The notes: generated from the sequence alone by a model not told the origin. DNA of 64,000 nt from CBFDBF01 sp050287725 (GCA_050287725.1 JBNKCL010000091.1:12860-76859), one strand, 5' to 3'; positions 8,037-16,917 are shown, counted from the first letter of the stretch. Numbers and translations: made by a program.

Positions 8037-8764
8037 GCAGCGCAACGATTTTGGTTTTTGGCTGCGGCCCCATGGGTATGGAGGTGGCGGCGCGGCTGCA
8101 GGCGCGTTCCCGGAAGCCGTTGCTGGTGGATAGCGACCCCGATTGCCTGGCAGCGGCCGCCGCCAGAGGGATTGCCACCGCCAACATCGACTATACCGAT
8201 GATGAGCAGTTAATGAGTATCGGCGTCGGCTCCCGCAGTCAGGTGATCTTTAGTTTGTTTGAGGACGATGCCAGGAATGTTTTTCTCACCATTTCTGCAC
8301 GCGCCTTGGATCCGAATGTAAGGATCCTCTCATTTTGCCAGTCGCGTGATTCGGCCCAGAAGTTGCGGGCGGCCGGCGCGACCAAGGTGATCGACCCCTA
8401 CGACATCAGCGGGCGCAAGATTCTGGATCTGATTCGGCGACCCATCATTGCCGAGGCGATGGACAATATCGTCTATGGTGAGGATCACCTCAATGTGTCG
8501 GAGGTGGAGATTACAGAGGATTGCCCGCTTAATGGCAAATGTTTAAACGAACTCGATATCTCCAGCCGTTATGAACTGGTTTTGGTGGGGGTAGTGGATC
8601 GGGAACTCGGGGACAAGTTTATTTTTGCGATCACCGGCCAGGACCACAAGCTGGATCCCGGGGATGTGCTGGTGGTGATCGGGCCGCCGGATGAGATCCA
8701 AAAATTCCGCGATGCGGCGTTTCCGGAATCCGGTCGCCCGCCGGTCGAGAAGCCGGAATCCTGA
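8033..8764 (+). CDS. Free-standing TrkA-type RCK regulatory protein
   Basis: The 243-residue soluble protein has a TrkA-N Rossmann domain (ILVFGCGPMGMEVAARL, then LLVDSDPDC) and a TrkA-C domain in the last ~80 residues (ELDISSRYELVLVGVVDRE, PGDVLVVIGPPDEI). There are no membrane helices. It is translationally coupled to the K+ channel by an ATGA overlap, so it probably forms part of the same gating ring or supplies a second ligand-sensing subunit. That joint role is inferred from gene order only. Confidence 0.8.
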   Translation: MSSATILVFGCGPMGMEVAARLQARSRKPLLVDSDPDCLAAAAARGIATANIDYTDDEQLMSIGVGSRSQVIFSLFEDDARNVFLTISARALDPNVRILSFCQSRDSAQKLRAAGATKVIDPYDISGRKILDLIRRPIIAEAMDNIVYGEDHLNVSEVEITEDCPLNGKCLNELDISSRYELVLVGVVDRELGDKFIFAITGQDHKLDPGDVLVVIGPPDEIQKFRDAAFPESGRPPVEKPES

Positions 8765-8792
8765 AAAGCCGCCCCCCGGGTGTAAGTGCGGG

Positions 8793-9155
8793 TTAAGCCG
8801 GGGTTGTCTCCAGCACGGCAGTCAGGTCCGCAGAAACCCCGCCGGCCTGGGACTGAAAGGCCTGCCCGGCTTGTTCCGCCATCTGTTGACTGATCCGGGA
8901 GACCAGCTCCCGGGCCTGTTCCGGCGTGGTGACCGACCCTTCAGTCGCCGAGGTAAGACTGGATTGACGATAGAGTTGCGCGGCGCGATCGACCGTAGCC
9001 GTATCCGCATCCGGATTGACAGCGGGGGGCGCGGAGGTGGAATTCTGGTTCCCCGAGGCGTCTGCCCTGGAAGCCTGCTCGGTCGCCCGGTTTCCGGCAG
9101 AGGTGCGGCTTTCGTCCGCGGATAACGGTTTATCGGTTGAAATGGGTGCTACCAC
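8793..9155 (-). CDS. Hypothetical hydrophilic protein
   Basis: Not recognised. From a GTG at 9155, preceded by AGGAGA at good spacing, the product is 120 residues. The first half is low-complexity and rich in S, A, T and N; the second half has a predicted helical region (VDRAAQLYRQSS, then PEQARELVSRISQQMAEQAG). No signal peptide or membrane segment is seen. The frame stays open upstream to 9239, but the ribosome binding site supports the internal start. It is convergent with the RCK gene and stands apart from phoR. Confidence 0.55.
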   Translation of the reverse strand: MVAPISTDKPLSADESRTSAGNRATEQASRADASGNQNSTSAPPAVNPDADTATVDRAAQLYRQSSLTSATEGSVTTPEQARELVSRISQQMAEQAGQAFQSQAGGVSADLTAVLETTPA

Positions 9156-9300
9156 AATGATTCTCCTGGTTGCGTCAATCGTTTGGCGTTTAGCGGGAAT
9201 TCCCCCTCCTCTCTGAAAGTTTAGCAAAGGACGGGCCAAAAACCGCCATATAGGGAGTGGGGTAGGGATTGCGCGGGATTCCAGCCGGGACCGGACGGTC

Positions 9301-10614
9301 TCAGGGATTTTCCCGGTAGGGCATCAACAGCGAGATGGGAAAGCGGCATTTGAAGCTGGTGCCGACGCCGGGTTCGCTGTCGATGAGCAACTGGCCGCCG
9401 TATCGCTGGATGATCTGTTTCACGATCGCCAGTCCCAGCCCGGTGCCCCCGGAGGCACGCGAACGGGCCTTGTCGACCCGGAAGAAGCGTTCGGTCAGAC
9501 GGGGGATATGGTGTTTCTCGATGCCGCCGCCGTTATCCCGGACGGTGAAGCAAGGGCCTGCCGCCTCCTGTTGCCAGGAGATCCGGATCTCGGTGCCGGC
9601 CGGTGTATGTTGGATGGCATTGCTCACGAGATTTCCGAAGGCGCTCTGCAGTTCATCCGCCGTCCCTTTAATCCAGAGTTTCGGATCGATCTCCAGATGC
9701 AGGACGTGTTGACTGTCCGCGGCCAGCTTGCCTGCATCCTCCGCTATTTCGCGTATCAGGCGGGGGACATTCACCGGTTCTCTGACCGGTGCCGACGGAT
9801 CGGTTTCCAGCCGGGAGAGTGCCAGCAGGTCGTTTACCAGATGCTGCATCCGCTCGGTCTGTTGCAGCATCAGTTCCAACGGACGGCGCCACTCCTCGTT
9901 CGGTGCTGATTCATCCGTCAGCGCCTCGAGGTAGCCATAGATCACTGTAAGCGGTGTGCGCAGTTCGTGGGAGGCGTTGGCGATGAAGTCGCGGCGGGTG
10001 CGATCGAGATTATGAATCCGCGTGATGTCCTGAATCACCAGCAGGCGCTGATAGCGTTTCTTGCCGAACGGGGTAACGGTCAGGGAAAGGACCATTGCCC
10101 GGTTGTTCGGAGGTGAGAACTCCAAAGGTTGCTCAAATTCCTCCCGCTTGAGATAACGAAACAGTTCCGGTAACTGTATTCGTTCGGAGAGGCGCCGGCC
10201 CCGGTCGGCCGGCCAGTGGATATCGAGCAGTCTGGCCGCCGCGGGATTGCACCACTCGATCTCCTCATCCCGGCCCAATACAACGGTCGCCTGGGGGAAC
10301 GCCTGCGCGGCCCCTCGCAGCCGTTTGAAGAAACGGGAGAGCGTCTTTTTCCGTTTGCGGTTGCGTAAGGTCAGCGAGCGCAGTTTCAGCGACAGCTCCT
10401 GCCACAGTCCGGACGGGAAATGGGGTTGCGTTTCCTCATCCTCTTCCAGCCAGCGGAACAGCCGTATCGCCTGGAGTGCGTGCCAGGCGAGCAGCCCCGC
10501 CAACACGATGGCCAGGACGGGCCAGGTACTGTCGGTTAACAATCCGATTGCCAACGCCGACAACAGGACCAGGATCGCCCTTACCGCTTCCGTGAGCCAG
10601 AGAAACGGTCTCAT
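9301..10614 (-). CDS. phoR: Phosphate regulon sensor histidine kinase PhoR
   Basis: The 437-residue protein starts with two membrane helices (residues ~8-50), then a PAS domain (~95-200), the H-box FIANASHELRTPLTVIYGYL with the phospho-accepting His, the N-box SNAIQHTP, and the ATP-lid boxes VRDNGGGIEKHHIPRLTERF and GGTGLGLAIVKQI. It has no large periplasmic domain, as expected for PhoR, which senses phosphate through the Pst transporter and PhoU. It overlaps phoB by 4 bp at the end of the pst-pho operon. Confidence 0.95.
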   Translation of the reverse strand: MRPFLWLTEAVRAILVLLSALAIGLLTDSTWPVLAIVLAGLLAWHALQAIRLFRWLEEDEETQPHFPSGLWQELSLKLRSLTLRNRKRKKTLSRFFKRLRGAAQAFPQATVVLGRDEEIEWCNPAAARLLDIHWPADRGRRLSERIQLPELFRYLKREEFEQPLEFSPPNNRAMVLSLTVTPFGKKRYQRLLVIQDITRIHNLDRTRRDFIANASHELRTPLTVIYGYLEALTDESAPNEEWRRPLELMLQQTERMQHLVNDLLALSRLETDPSAPVREPVNVPRLIREIAEDAGKLAADSQHVLHLEIDPKLWIKGTADELQSAFGNLVSNAIQHTPAGTEIRISWQQEAAGPCFTVRDNGGGIEKHHIPRLTERFFRVDKARSRASGGTGLGLAIVKQIIQRYGGQLLIDSEPGVGTSFKCRFPISLLMPYRENP

Positions 10615-11303
10615 CGGGATTCCGTAGAGAGCCGGTAACCGCTGCCGCGAACGGTCTGTATCAGGTGGTCATGGCCGGTGGCCGCCAACGCCTTACGCAG
10701 CCGTCGGATATGGACGTCCACGGTGCGGTCATCCAGCACTGCCTGGAGACTCCATACCCGATCGATAATCTTCTGACGGCTGAATATCCTTTCCGGGTGT
10801 GTCATGAACAGTTGCAGCAACCGGAATTCGGTAGGACCGAGATGGAGGGGGGTTGTTCCGATGAGCACCTCCCGGGTTGCGGGATCAAGACACAGGCCGG
10901 CGATTTCCACCGGAGCCTCGCCTTTCTCGGGTGCGGCGCGCCGCAGGATGGCTTTGATTCGGGCTATCAGCTCTTTGGAGGAGAAGGGTTTGGTGATGTA
11001 ATCGTCGGCGCCGGCCCCCAGCCCCGCAACCTTGTCGTCCTCCTCCACACGGGCGGTCAACAGTATGACCGGGATCTCCCGGGTGAGGCGGTCAGCGCGC
11101 AGTTGCTTCGCAAACTCGATACCGGATTGGCCCGGTAACATCCAGTCGAGCAGTATAAGATCGGGAGGTTGCCGCCGGATCTCGCTCGCCGCGGCTTTCG
11201 TGTCGGCCGCACTTCGGCAGCGGTAGTTGTGGCGCTCCAGATGGAAGCTCACCATCTCCCGAATCGCCGGTTCATCGTCCACTATGAGAATGGTTGCGGG
11301 CAT
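10611..11303 (-). CDS. phoB: Phosphate regulon response regulator PhoB
   Basis: The 230-residue product has a receiver domain (ILIVDDEPAIREMV, phospho-acceptor Asp in LILLDWMLPGQSG, conserved Lys in DDYITKPFSSKEL) and an OmpR-type winged-helix domain (LHLGPTEFRLLQLFMTHPER, RTVDVHIRRLRKAL). When phosphorylated by PhoR it binds Pho boxes such as the one at 16983-17013. The ATG at 11303 fits the family; the open frame upstream is not part of the gene. It sits 67 bp downstream of the pstB copy. Confidence 0.95.
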   Translation of the reverse strand: MPATILIVDDEPAIREMVSFHLERHNYRCRSAADTKAAASEIRRQPPDLILLDWMLPGQSGIEFAKQLRADRLTREIPVILLTARVEEDDKVAGLGAGADDYITKPFSSKELIARIKAILRRAAPEKGEAPVEIAGLCLDPATREVLIGTTPLHLGPTEFRLLQLFMTHPERIFSRQKIIDRVWSLQAVLDDRTVDVHIRRLRKALAATGHDHLIQTVRGSGYRLSTESR

Positions 11304-11370
11304 ACGATAGACTCGATACCAGAAACGTGGGAACTGGGCATGACTATAGCAAAGGTGCGCCGTAAATGAA

Positions 11371-12150
11371 TCAGCCGTAACGTCCTTCGATGTAATCCGC
11401 CGTCTCCCGCTGTCGCGGCGTGACGAACAGTTCGTCGGTGGGCCGGTGTTCCACCACCTTGCCCATGAGCATAAAGATACACTCTTCGCTCGCACGCCGG
11501 GCTTGCGCCATGTTGTGGGTGACGATCACGATGGTGTATTTCCCGCGCAGATCCCAGATCAGCTCTTCGATTGCCTCGGTACCCTTTGGATCCAGAGCGG
11601 AACAGGGCTCATCCATCAATAGCAACCGGGGCTTGACCGGCAGCAACCGGGCGATACAGAGTTTTTGCTGTTCTTCCAGCGAAAGCGAGATTGCCTTGTC
11701 ATTGAGGCGGTCTTTTACCTGGTCCCATAACAGAACTTGGCGGAGTGCGCCCTCCACGATCTCCTCTTGCGCCGCCTTCGAGACTCTTCGGCCGGTGTGG
11801 TGCAGGTGATGGCCGAACAGGATGTTCTCGCGGATGGAGATCGGCAACGGGTTGGGACGTTGAAATACCATACCCACCTGCTTGCGCAACTGTACGATTT
11901 CCACCGCCGGATCGTAGATGTCGTTTCCGAACACTTCGACGCCGCCCTCGATACGAACATATCCCAGGCGTTCATTGATTCGGTTGACGCTCCGCAGCAG
12001 GGTGGACTTGCCGCAGCCGGAGGGACCGATCAGCGAAGTGATGCGGCCCTCGGAGATCTTCAGGTTCACGTCATAGAGAGCCTGAAAAGTGCCGTACCAG
12101 AGATTCAACCGGTTGGTTTGGATGGCGTACGTATGTTGTGTGTTGTTCAT
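11371..12150 (-). CDS. pstB: Phosphate ABC transporter ATPase PstB, copy 1 (degenerate signature motif)
   Basis: The 259-residue ATPase has a canonical Walker A (GPSGCGKST, residues 42-50), Q-loop Gln97 (GMVFQRPNP), Walker B (LLLMD with Glu181) and H-loop His212 (VTHNM). The ABC signature, normally LSGGQ, reads LSLEEQQKLCIAR (156-168) and lacks the two glycines. Start chosen at the ATG 12150, which gives the PstB N-terminus. It lies downstream of a second, different pstB; the intact Walker/Q/H set here and the intact signature there are complementary, suggesting a PstB heterodimer. Confidence 0.9.
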   Translation of the reverse strand: MNNTQHTYAIQTNRLNLWYGTFQALYDVNLKISEGRITSLIGPSGCGKSTLLRSVNRINERLGYVRIEGGVEVFGNDIYDPAVEIVQLRKQVGMVFQRPNPLPISIRENILFGHHLHHTGRRVSKAAQEEIVEGALRQVLLWDQVKDRLNDKAISLSLEEQQKLCIARLLPVKPRLLLMDEPCSALDPKGTEAIEELIWDLRGKYTIVIVTHNMAQARRASEECIFMLMGKVVEHRPTDELFVTPRQRETADYIEGRYG

Positions 12151-12205
12151 TGCTTTGTATAAAAAAATCGTCTGCGCTTCGGACACATCCCCGCGGCGGG
12201 GCGCC

Positions 12206-12994
12206 TTACCCAAATCTTCCCTCGACATAATCGCGGGTGCGCTGGTCTTGTTCCTTGCCGGTGAACAGCGCCTCGGTCTCTCCGATCTCCACGCATTCAC
12301 CGCTCAGAAAGAAGGCGGTACGGTCGGCCAGGCGCCGTGCCTGTTGCACCAGGTTGGTGACCAGAATGATCGTCATCTCGTTGCGCAGTTCCCGTAATAC
12401 ATCCTCGATGCGCATGGTAGTGACCGGATCCACCGCGATCGAGAATTCATCCAGCATCAACACTTCCGGCTGCTGTGACAGGGCGCGTGCGATGGTCAGG
12501 CGTTGCTGCTGGCCGCCGGAGAGCAGGCTGCCCAGGGAAGAGAGCCGATCTTTTACCTCATCCCATAACGCCGCCCGGGTCAGGCAGCGTTCGACGATCA
12601 CGTCCAACTCCGCTTTTTGCTTGATGCCCGCCAGGCGGGGTGCCAGCGCCACGTTGTCATAGATGGAGAGAGGTAATCCTACCGGCAGCGGAAAGACCAC
12701 CCCGATGCGGCTGCGAAGCGCATAGATATTCTTCAGCCGGTGGATGTCATGCCCATCGAAGGTGATTTTGCCCGATACCTGCATGTGGTGGTCGAACAGA
12801 TCCATCCGATTCAGCGATTTCAAAAACGAGGTTTTGCCGGCGTTGGCGGGTCCGATAATACCGAAGATCTCATGCTCTCGAATCTCCAGGCTGATAGGAG
12901 CGAGCGCCGTATGGTTGCCGTAGCGAATGGAGAGATCGTGTACCTCGATCTTGGCCGGCCGGTTATCGCTCACGGTAGCTGCGTTGGTTACCAT
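12206..12994 (-). CDS. Phosphate ABC transporter ATPase PstB-like, copy 2 (Q- and H-loop residues lost)
   Basis: The 262-residue ATPase has Walker A (GPANAGKTS, 48-56), an intact signature (LSGGQQQRLTIARAL, from 158) and Walker B VLMLDE (178-183). The Q-loop position holds Pro102 (VVFPLP, where copy 1 has VFQ) and the H-loop His is Asn214 (VTNLV, where copy 1 has VTHN). Also, DEFSIAVDP replaces the usual DEPxSALDP. It overlaps pstA by 7 bp and precedes copy 1 by 55 bp in the pst operon. Family membership is clear; its catalytic competence alone is doubtful. Confidence 0.87.
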   Translation of the reverse strand: MVTNAATVSDNRPAKIEVHDLSIRYGNHTALAPISLEIREHEIFGIIGPANAGKTSFLKSLNRMDLFDHHMQVSGKITFDGHDIHRLKNIYALRSRIGVVFPLPVGLPLSIYDNVALAPRLAGIKQKAELDVIVERCLTRAALWDEVKDRLSSLGSLLSGGQQQRLTIARALSQQPEVLMLDEFSIAVDPVTTMRIEDVLRELRNEMTIILVTNLVQQARRLADRTAFFLSGECVEIGETEALFTGKEQDQRTRDYVEGRFG

Positions 12995-13857
12995 TTCTTC
13001 TTTCTCCGCAGATGCATCCGCACCGCGATGGAGAGGCCGTTCATCATCAGCACGATGGAGATCAAAACCAGTGCCACCCCGTACGGCAACGCTTCCGGCA
13101 CCCCGGGTACCTGGGTGGAAATCACGAACAGATGCAGTGACAGGGCCATGGTCTGATCGAATATTCCCTGCGGCAGCATGGGCAGAAAGAAAGCGGCGCC
13201 GGTAAACATGATCGGCGCGGTTTCACCGGCGGTGCGAGAGACCTCCAGGATAATACCGGTGAGGATGCCGCTGACCGCGTTGGGCAGCACCACCCGGCGA
13301 ATGGTCTGCCAGCGGGTGGCGCCCATGTTCCAGCACGCCTCGCGGAACGAGTGCGGAACCGCTTGCAGCGACTCCCTGGTGGAAACGATCACCACCGGCA
13401 GGGTCATGATGGCGAGGGTCAGGCTGGCCGCCAGGATGCTGGTCCCGAAACCGAAAAAGATGACAAAGGCACCCACTCCGAACAGCGCATGAACGATGGA
13501 TGGGACTCCCGCCAGATTGATGATGGCGAGGTTGATGGCGCGGGTAAACCAGTTGTCGGGGGCGTATTCACTCAAATAGATGGCGGCCGCCACTCCCAGT
13601 GGCACCGATGCCAGCAGCGCTACGCTCACCAACCAGATGGTTCCGAGCAGGGCCGGAAAGATACCGCCCGCGGTCATGCCGTCGGTGGGGCTGGTGAAGA
13701 GAAAGTCGATGGAGATGATCGGGCCGCCTTTGTAGATCAGGGTGCCGAGAATGATGAGCACCGGGGCGATCAACAGGCAGGTCATCAGCAGGAACAGGGT
13801 GCGGAACAGTCCTTCCAACCGTCGGTTTCGAACATTGAGTTCTGTTGAAGCGAACAT
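12988..13857 (-). CDS. pstA: Phosphate ABC transporter permease PstA
   Basis: The 289-residue protein has about six membrane helices and the PstA-type BPD transport domain: PSIVHALFGVGAF, then the EAA loop (FREACWNMGATRWQTIRRVV) that contacts the ATPases, and SRTAGETAPIMFTGAAFF. It forms the membrane channel with PstC. It is followed with a 7-bp overlap by the second pstB-like gene and preceded by pstC with a 64-bp gap. Confidence 0.94.
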   Translation of the reverse strand: MFASTELNVRNRRLEGLFRTLFLLMTCLLIAPVLIILGTLIYKGGPIISIDFLFTSPTDGMTAGGIFPALLGTIWLVSVALLASVPLGVAAAIYLSEYAPDNWFTRAINLAIINLAGVPSIVHALFGVGAFVIFFGFGTSILAASLTLAIMTLPVVIVSTRESLQAVPHSFREACWNMGATRWQTIRRVVLPNAVSGILTGIILEVSRTAGETAPIMFTGAAFFLPMLPQGIFDQTMALSLHLFVISTQVPGVPEALPYGVALVLISIVLMMNGLSIAVRMHLRRKKKW

Positions 13858-13921
13858 TTTGATAGCTCTACCGTTTACTAGTTTTTCATCGCGAAGGAAA
13901 TAGTGGTCACAGACAATCCGA

Positions 13922-14851
13922 TTATCCCTTCCGGATACCGCGAACGATGAGGTCCGCGGTCAGGTTGATGAGGAAGGTGATCAGGAACAAAAAGATTCCG
14001 ATCGTGAACAGGGCGCTGTAGTGGTCGGAACCGACTGCCGCCTCACCCAATTCCGATGCGATGGTGGCAGTCAAGGCCCGGACCGAATCAAAGATGCTGG
14101 TGGGGATATTGACCGAATGGCCGGTCGCCATCAGCACCGCCATGGTTTCGCCGAAGCCGCGACCCACACCCAGCAGCACGGCGCCCAACAGGCCGTTCTT
14201 GGCGGCCGGGAATACCACTTTCGCGATCACCTGCCAGCGGGTGGCGCCCAACGCCTCGGCCGCTTCGCGGTAGCGTTCCGGAACCGCCTTCAGTGCATCC
14301 TCGGCGATCGAGGTCATGATCGGGGCTGCCATCAGCCCCAGGATCACTCCCGCATTCAGGACGTTGAGCCCTACCGGCACGTCGAAGGTCTTGATGATCA
14401 GCGGGTTCATGATGGAGAGTCCGATAAACCCCCAGACTACGGACGGGATGGCTGCCAGCAGTTCCACCAGCACCTTCAGGTACTCACGGGTGCGGCCGCC
14501 GGCGAACTCCCCGATATACACGGCGGCGCCCAGGGAGAAGGGGATGGCGATCAGCATGGCCAGACCGGTAACGCTGGCGGTACCTGCGATCATGGCCAGA
14601 ATGCCGTACTCGGGGGCGTCCTCGTCGCTGGGCGACCAGTAGGGTGAGGTGAAGAATTCCTTGAGGTCCAGGGTATGGAGCGTGAAGCCGATCCCCTCTT
14701 TGGTGATAAAGACGAAGATTCCGATGATAAAGATAACGGCGGAGATACCGCCGATAAACATCAGGAGTTGCGCCAGACGATCGAAAAACCAGGCCAGGTC
14801 CCGGCGATCGAAGTCGGCACGCTTGTTTGCGGTTACCGCAGGTTCTGACAT
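13922..14851 (-). CDS. pstC: Phosphate ABC transporter permease PstC
   Basis: The 309-residue permease has six predicted membrane helices, the segment LLAAIPSVVWGFIGLSIMNP, an EAA loop (YREAAEALGATRWQVIAKVV) and GVGRGFGETMAVLMATGHS, all PstC hallmarks. It pairs with PstA in the high-affinity phosphate importer. The ATG lies 1 bp after the phoU stop, so the two are tightly coupled. Confidence 0.95.
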   Translation of the reverse strand: MSEPAVTANKRADFDRRDLAWFFDRLAQLLMFIGGISAVIFIIGIFVFITKEGIGFTLHTLDLKEFFTSPYWSPSDEDAPEYGILAMIAGTASVTGLAMLIAIPFSLGAAVYIGEFAGGRTREYLKVLVELLAAIPSVVWGFIGLSIMNPLIIKTFDVPVGLNVLNAGVILGLMAAPIMTSIAEDALKAVPERYREAAEALGATRWQVIAKVVFPAAKNGLLGAVLLGVGRGFGETMAVLMATGHSVNIPTSIFDSVRALTATIASELGEAAVGSDHYSALFTIGIFLFLITFLINLTADLIVRGIRKG

Positions 14852-14852
14852 C

Positions 14853-15938
14853 TCAATCGGCCCCTTCTCCGCGCAGCAACTCCATCAGGTGACGGATGTG
14901 GTAGGAGAGTTCGCGGTACACCTCTTCGTAGCGGTCGGTCGCCTGGTTCTCCGGCATGTCGCTGAGCGGAGTGCCGAGTTTCCACTCCAAACCGGTGGTG
15001 TGGAACGGCAGGGTTTCGAAGTAGGACTCGATCGGTCCATCGAGGCTGACGATGACATGGAACTCCGAAAGTTCCTGGGCGGTATAGTTGAGCGGCTTGG
15101 GTTGCGCCCGCGACAGATCCAGGCCGCGCTGGTCCAGGAATTCAACCAATTCCTGGTCCACTTGGGCGGCCGGTTGTCGGCCGCCGCTGCCATAGCGGCC
15201 GCTGTTGGGGTAACTCTTGCGGGCGATCGCCTCCGCCATCTGGCTGAGGCGGCTGTTCTCCCGGTCTACGAACAGGATGTTATAGACCTTGATCGCCTTG
15301 GTTTCGCCGGTGATGGCGAAGATGGTCTCTTCGCAAATGTTTTTTGCCTGATCCGCCACCCGTTTCATCTGAGTGAGGGCGGCAAACACAGCGAACATCT
15401 CTTTGATGTCGCTTGTGAATTCTTCGTTCATCAGAGCGGTATAGATACCGCCCAAGGTGGTTTGCAAGTGGGCCGGAAGCTGGCTGGCGGCCTTGGCCAT
15501 ATCGGCGCTGCCTTCATAAAAGGCGGTCAGGGCCTGATGCAGGATCCGTTTGGCTTCGTCGGCGATGGATTCCATCTCCTGCGCCATCACCCCGCCGGGA
15601 GGTGACTTGAACTGCAAGGACTCCCGGCTGATGGTGACTGCGTAATCCCCGATCCTTTCAAGTTCGATGTTGATCCGGATGATGGAGGAGATCATGCGCA
15701 AGTGTCCGGCGCTCGGAAGGTGGCGGGCGATAAAGCCATGGCATAGCCGATCGATCTCCCGCATCTTGCGGTTGATCGGGTGATCCGCCAGTACGGTGTT
15801 GTTTGCCAGCGACCGATTGCCGGTCAGCAGGGCGTGTACCGCATTGGCCAGAGCCTGTTCCGTCATCTCGCCCATGGCGCCGATCTGATCCCGGATATGG
15901 GCCAGATCTTCCTGCAGTCGTTTTTCGTAGAGTGGCAT
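14853..15938 (-). CDS. phoU: PhoU fused to a degenerate LMW-phosphatase/ArsC-like domain
   Basis: The 361-residue protein is much longer than a normal PhoU (~235). Residues 1-215 hold two PhoU three-helix repeats (e.g. EIDRLCHGFIARHLPSAGHL, then RIGDYAVTI in repeat 1 and RVADQAKNICEE in repeat 2). Residues ~217-361 match the low-molecular-weight tyrosine phosphatase/arsenate reductase fold: YNILFVDRENSRLSQMAEAI where active enzymes have FVCxGNxCRSxMAEA, then GLDLSRAQPKPL and a C-terminal helix. The catalytic Cys is Asp225, so activity is unlikely; it may bind phosphate or a partner. PhoU normally links Pst to PhoR. Placed between pstS and pstC. Confidence 0.88.
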   Translation of the reverse strand: MPLYEKRLQEDLAHIRDQIGAMGEMTEQALANAVHALLTGNRSLANNTVLADHPINRKMREIDRLCHGFIARHLPSAGHLRMISSIIRINIELERIGDYAVTISRESLQFKSPPGGVMAQEMESIADEAKRILHQALTAFYEGSADMAKAASQLPAHLQTTLGGIYTALMNEEFTSDIKEMFAVFAALTQMKRVADQAKNICEETIFAITGETKAIKVYNILFVDRENSRLSQMAEAIARKSYPNSGRYGSGGRQPAAQVDQELVEFLDQRGLDLSRAQPKPLNYTAQELSEFHVIVSLDGPIESYFETLPFHTTGLEWKLGTPLSDMPENQATDRYEEVYRELSYHIRHLMELLRGEGAD

Positions 15939-15991
15939 AGCGGTGAGCCTCTATCGTGTGTTACGCAATAGGTCCCGTAGAGAAACGGAAA

Positions 15992-16038
15992 CCGCGAAGA
16001 ATACAAAGAAAGCTTAGCGTCCTTTGCGTTCTTCGCGG
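15992..16038. repeat. Imperfect hairpin between pstS and phoU
   Basis: CCGCGAAGAATACAAAG (15992-16008) and CTTTGCGTTCTTCGCGG (16022-16038) pair over 17 positions with two mismatches, leaving a 13-nt loop. It follows the pstS stop on the minus strand. It may attenuate transcription into phoU or protect pstS mRNA. The motif resembles the arms of the repeat in the hoxY-hoxH gap. Confidence 0.65.
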
Positions 16039-16047
16039 CGGATTATT

Positions 16048-16917
16048 TTACTTACATTGAACGGCGTGTACCGGAGCATATCCTTTGTTCAGGATGATGC
16101 ACTGGCCTTCATCGCTCAACACCCAGTTCAGATAGGCCGCGATTTCGCCGGTCGGTTTTCCGTTGGTATACATGAACAGCGGGCGGGCGACGGGGTAGCT
16201 GCCGTCACTGGCGGTAGCGACGCTCGGCAGTACGCAGGGCTTGCCGTCCTTCGCTATACAGACCTTCGTGACTTCGTCGGTGGCATAGGCCAGGCCGCTG
16301 TAACCGATGGCGCAGGGTGTTTTCGCCACCAGATCCACCACGTCCTTGGAACCGTTCATATCCAGGGTGCCCTGGCGATACTTACCTTTCTTTCCCAGGA
16401 TCTCTTCCTTGAAATAGGCATAGGTGCCGGAGTTGTTCTGCCGGCCCACCACTACGATCTGTCCGTCCGAGCAACCCGGCACCGTGATACCGAGATCGGA
16501 CCAGTTCCGGGCCTTGCCGTCGCGTCCGAAGATCTCCGCCAACTGTGTTTCGGACAGGGTCTTTGCCGGGTTGTCCTTATGGATGAAGACCGCCAGCGCG
16601 TCGTACCCGACCACATGCTGGACCGGCTCCTGGCCGTGTTTTTCCGCCAACTGGATCTCTTTGTCCTTCATTGCGCGGCTGGCGTTGGCGATATCCACGG
16701 TACCGTTGATCATGGCTGCGATACCGGTGCCGGAACCGCCGCCGGAAACGGCAACGGCTACATTCGGGTTCACTTTCTGGTAGGCTTCCGCCCAGGCCTG
16801 TGCCACATTTACCAGGGTATCCGAGCCCTTATTCTGAATAGTGGTTGCGGCGTTGGTAGTTGCCGAAAAGAGCATGACGGCAAGAGCGAACGGGGCAACA
16901 ATGAATTTCTTGGACAT
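16048..16917 (-). CDS. pstS: Periplasmic phosphate-binding protein PstS
   Basis: The 289-residue product has a Sec signal peptide (residues 1-23, ending TNA-ATT) and PstS features: IQNKGSDTLVNVAQAW, the phosphate-binding loop SGGGSGTGIAAMING and ASRAMKDKE. It delivers phosphate to PstCA. It is the first gene of the minus-strand pst-pho operon, with an AGGGAGA ribosome binding site and a Pho box upstream. Four Cys (e.g. in VPGCSDGQ and KVCIAKDGKPC) could form disulfides. Confidence 0.95.
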   Translation of the reverse strand: MSKKFIVAPFALAVMLFSATTNAATTIQNKGSDTLVNVAQAWAEAYQKVNPNVAVAVSGGGSGTGIAAMINGTVDIANASRAMKDKEIQLAEKHGQEPVQHVVGYDALAVFIHKDNPAKTLSETQLAEIFGRDGKARNWSDLGITVPGCSDGQIVVVGRQNNSGTYAYFKEEILGKKGKYRQGTLDMNGSKDVVDLVAKTPCAIGYSGLAYATDEVTKVCIAKDGKPCVLPSVATASDGSYPVARPLFMYTNGKPTGEIAAYLNWVLSDEGQCIILNKGYAPVHAVQCK

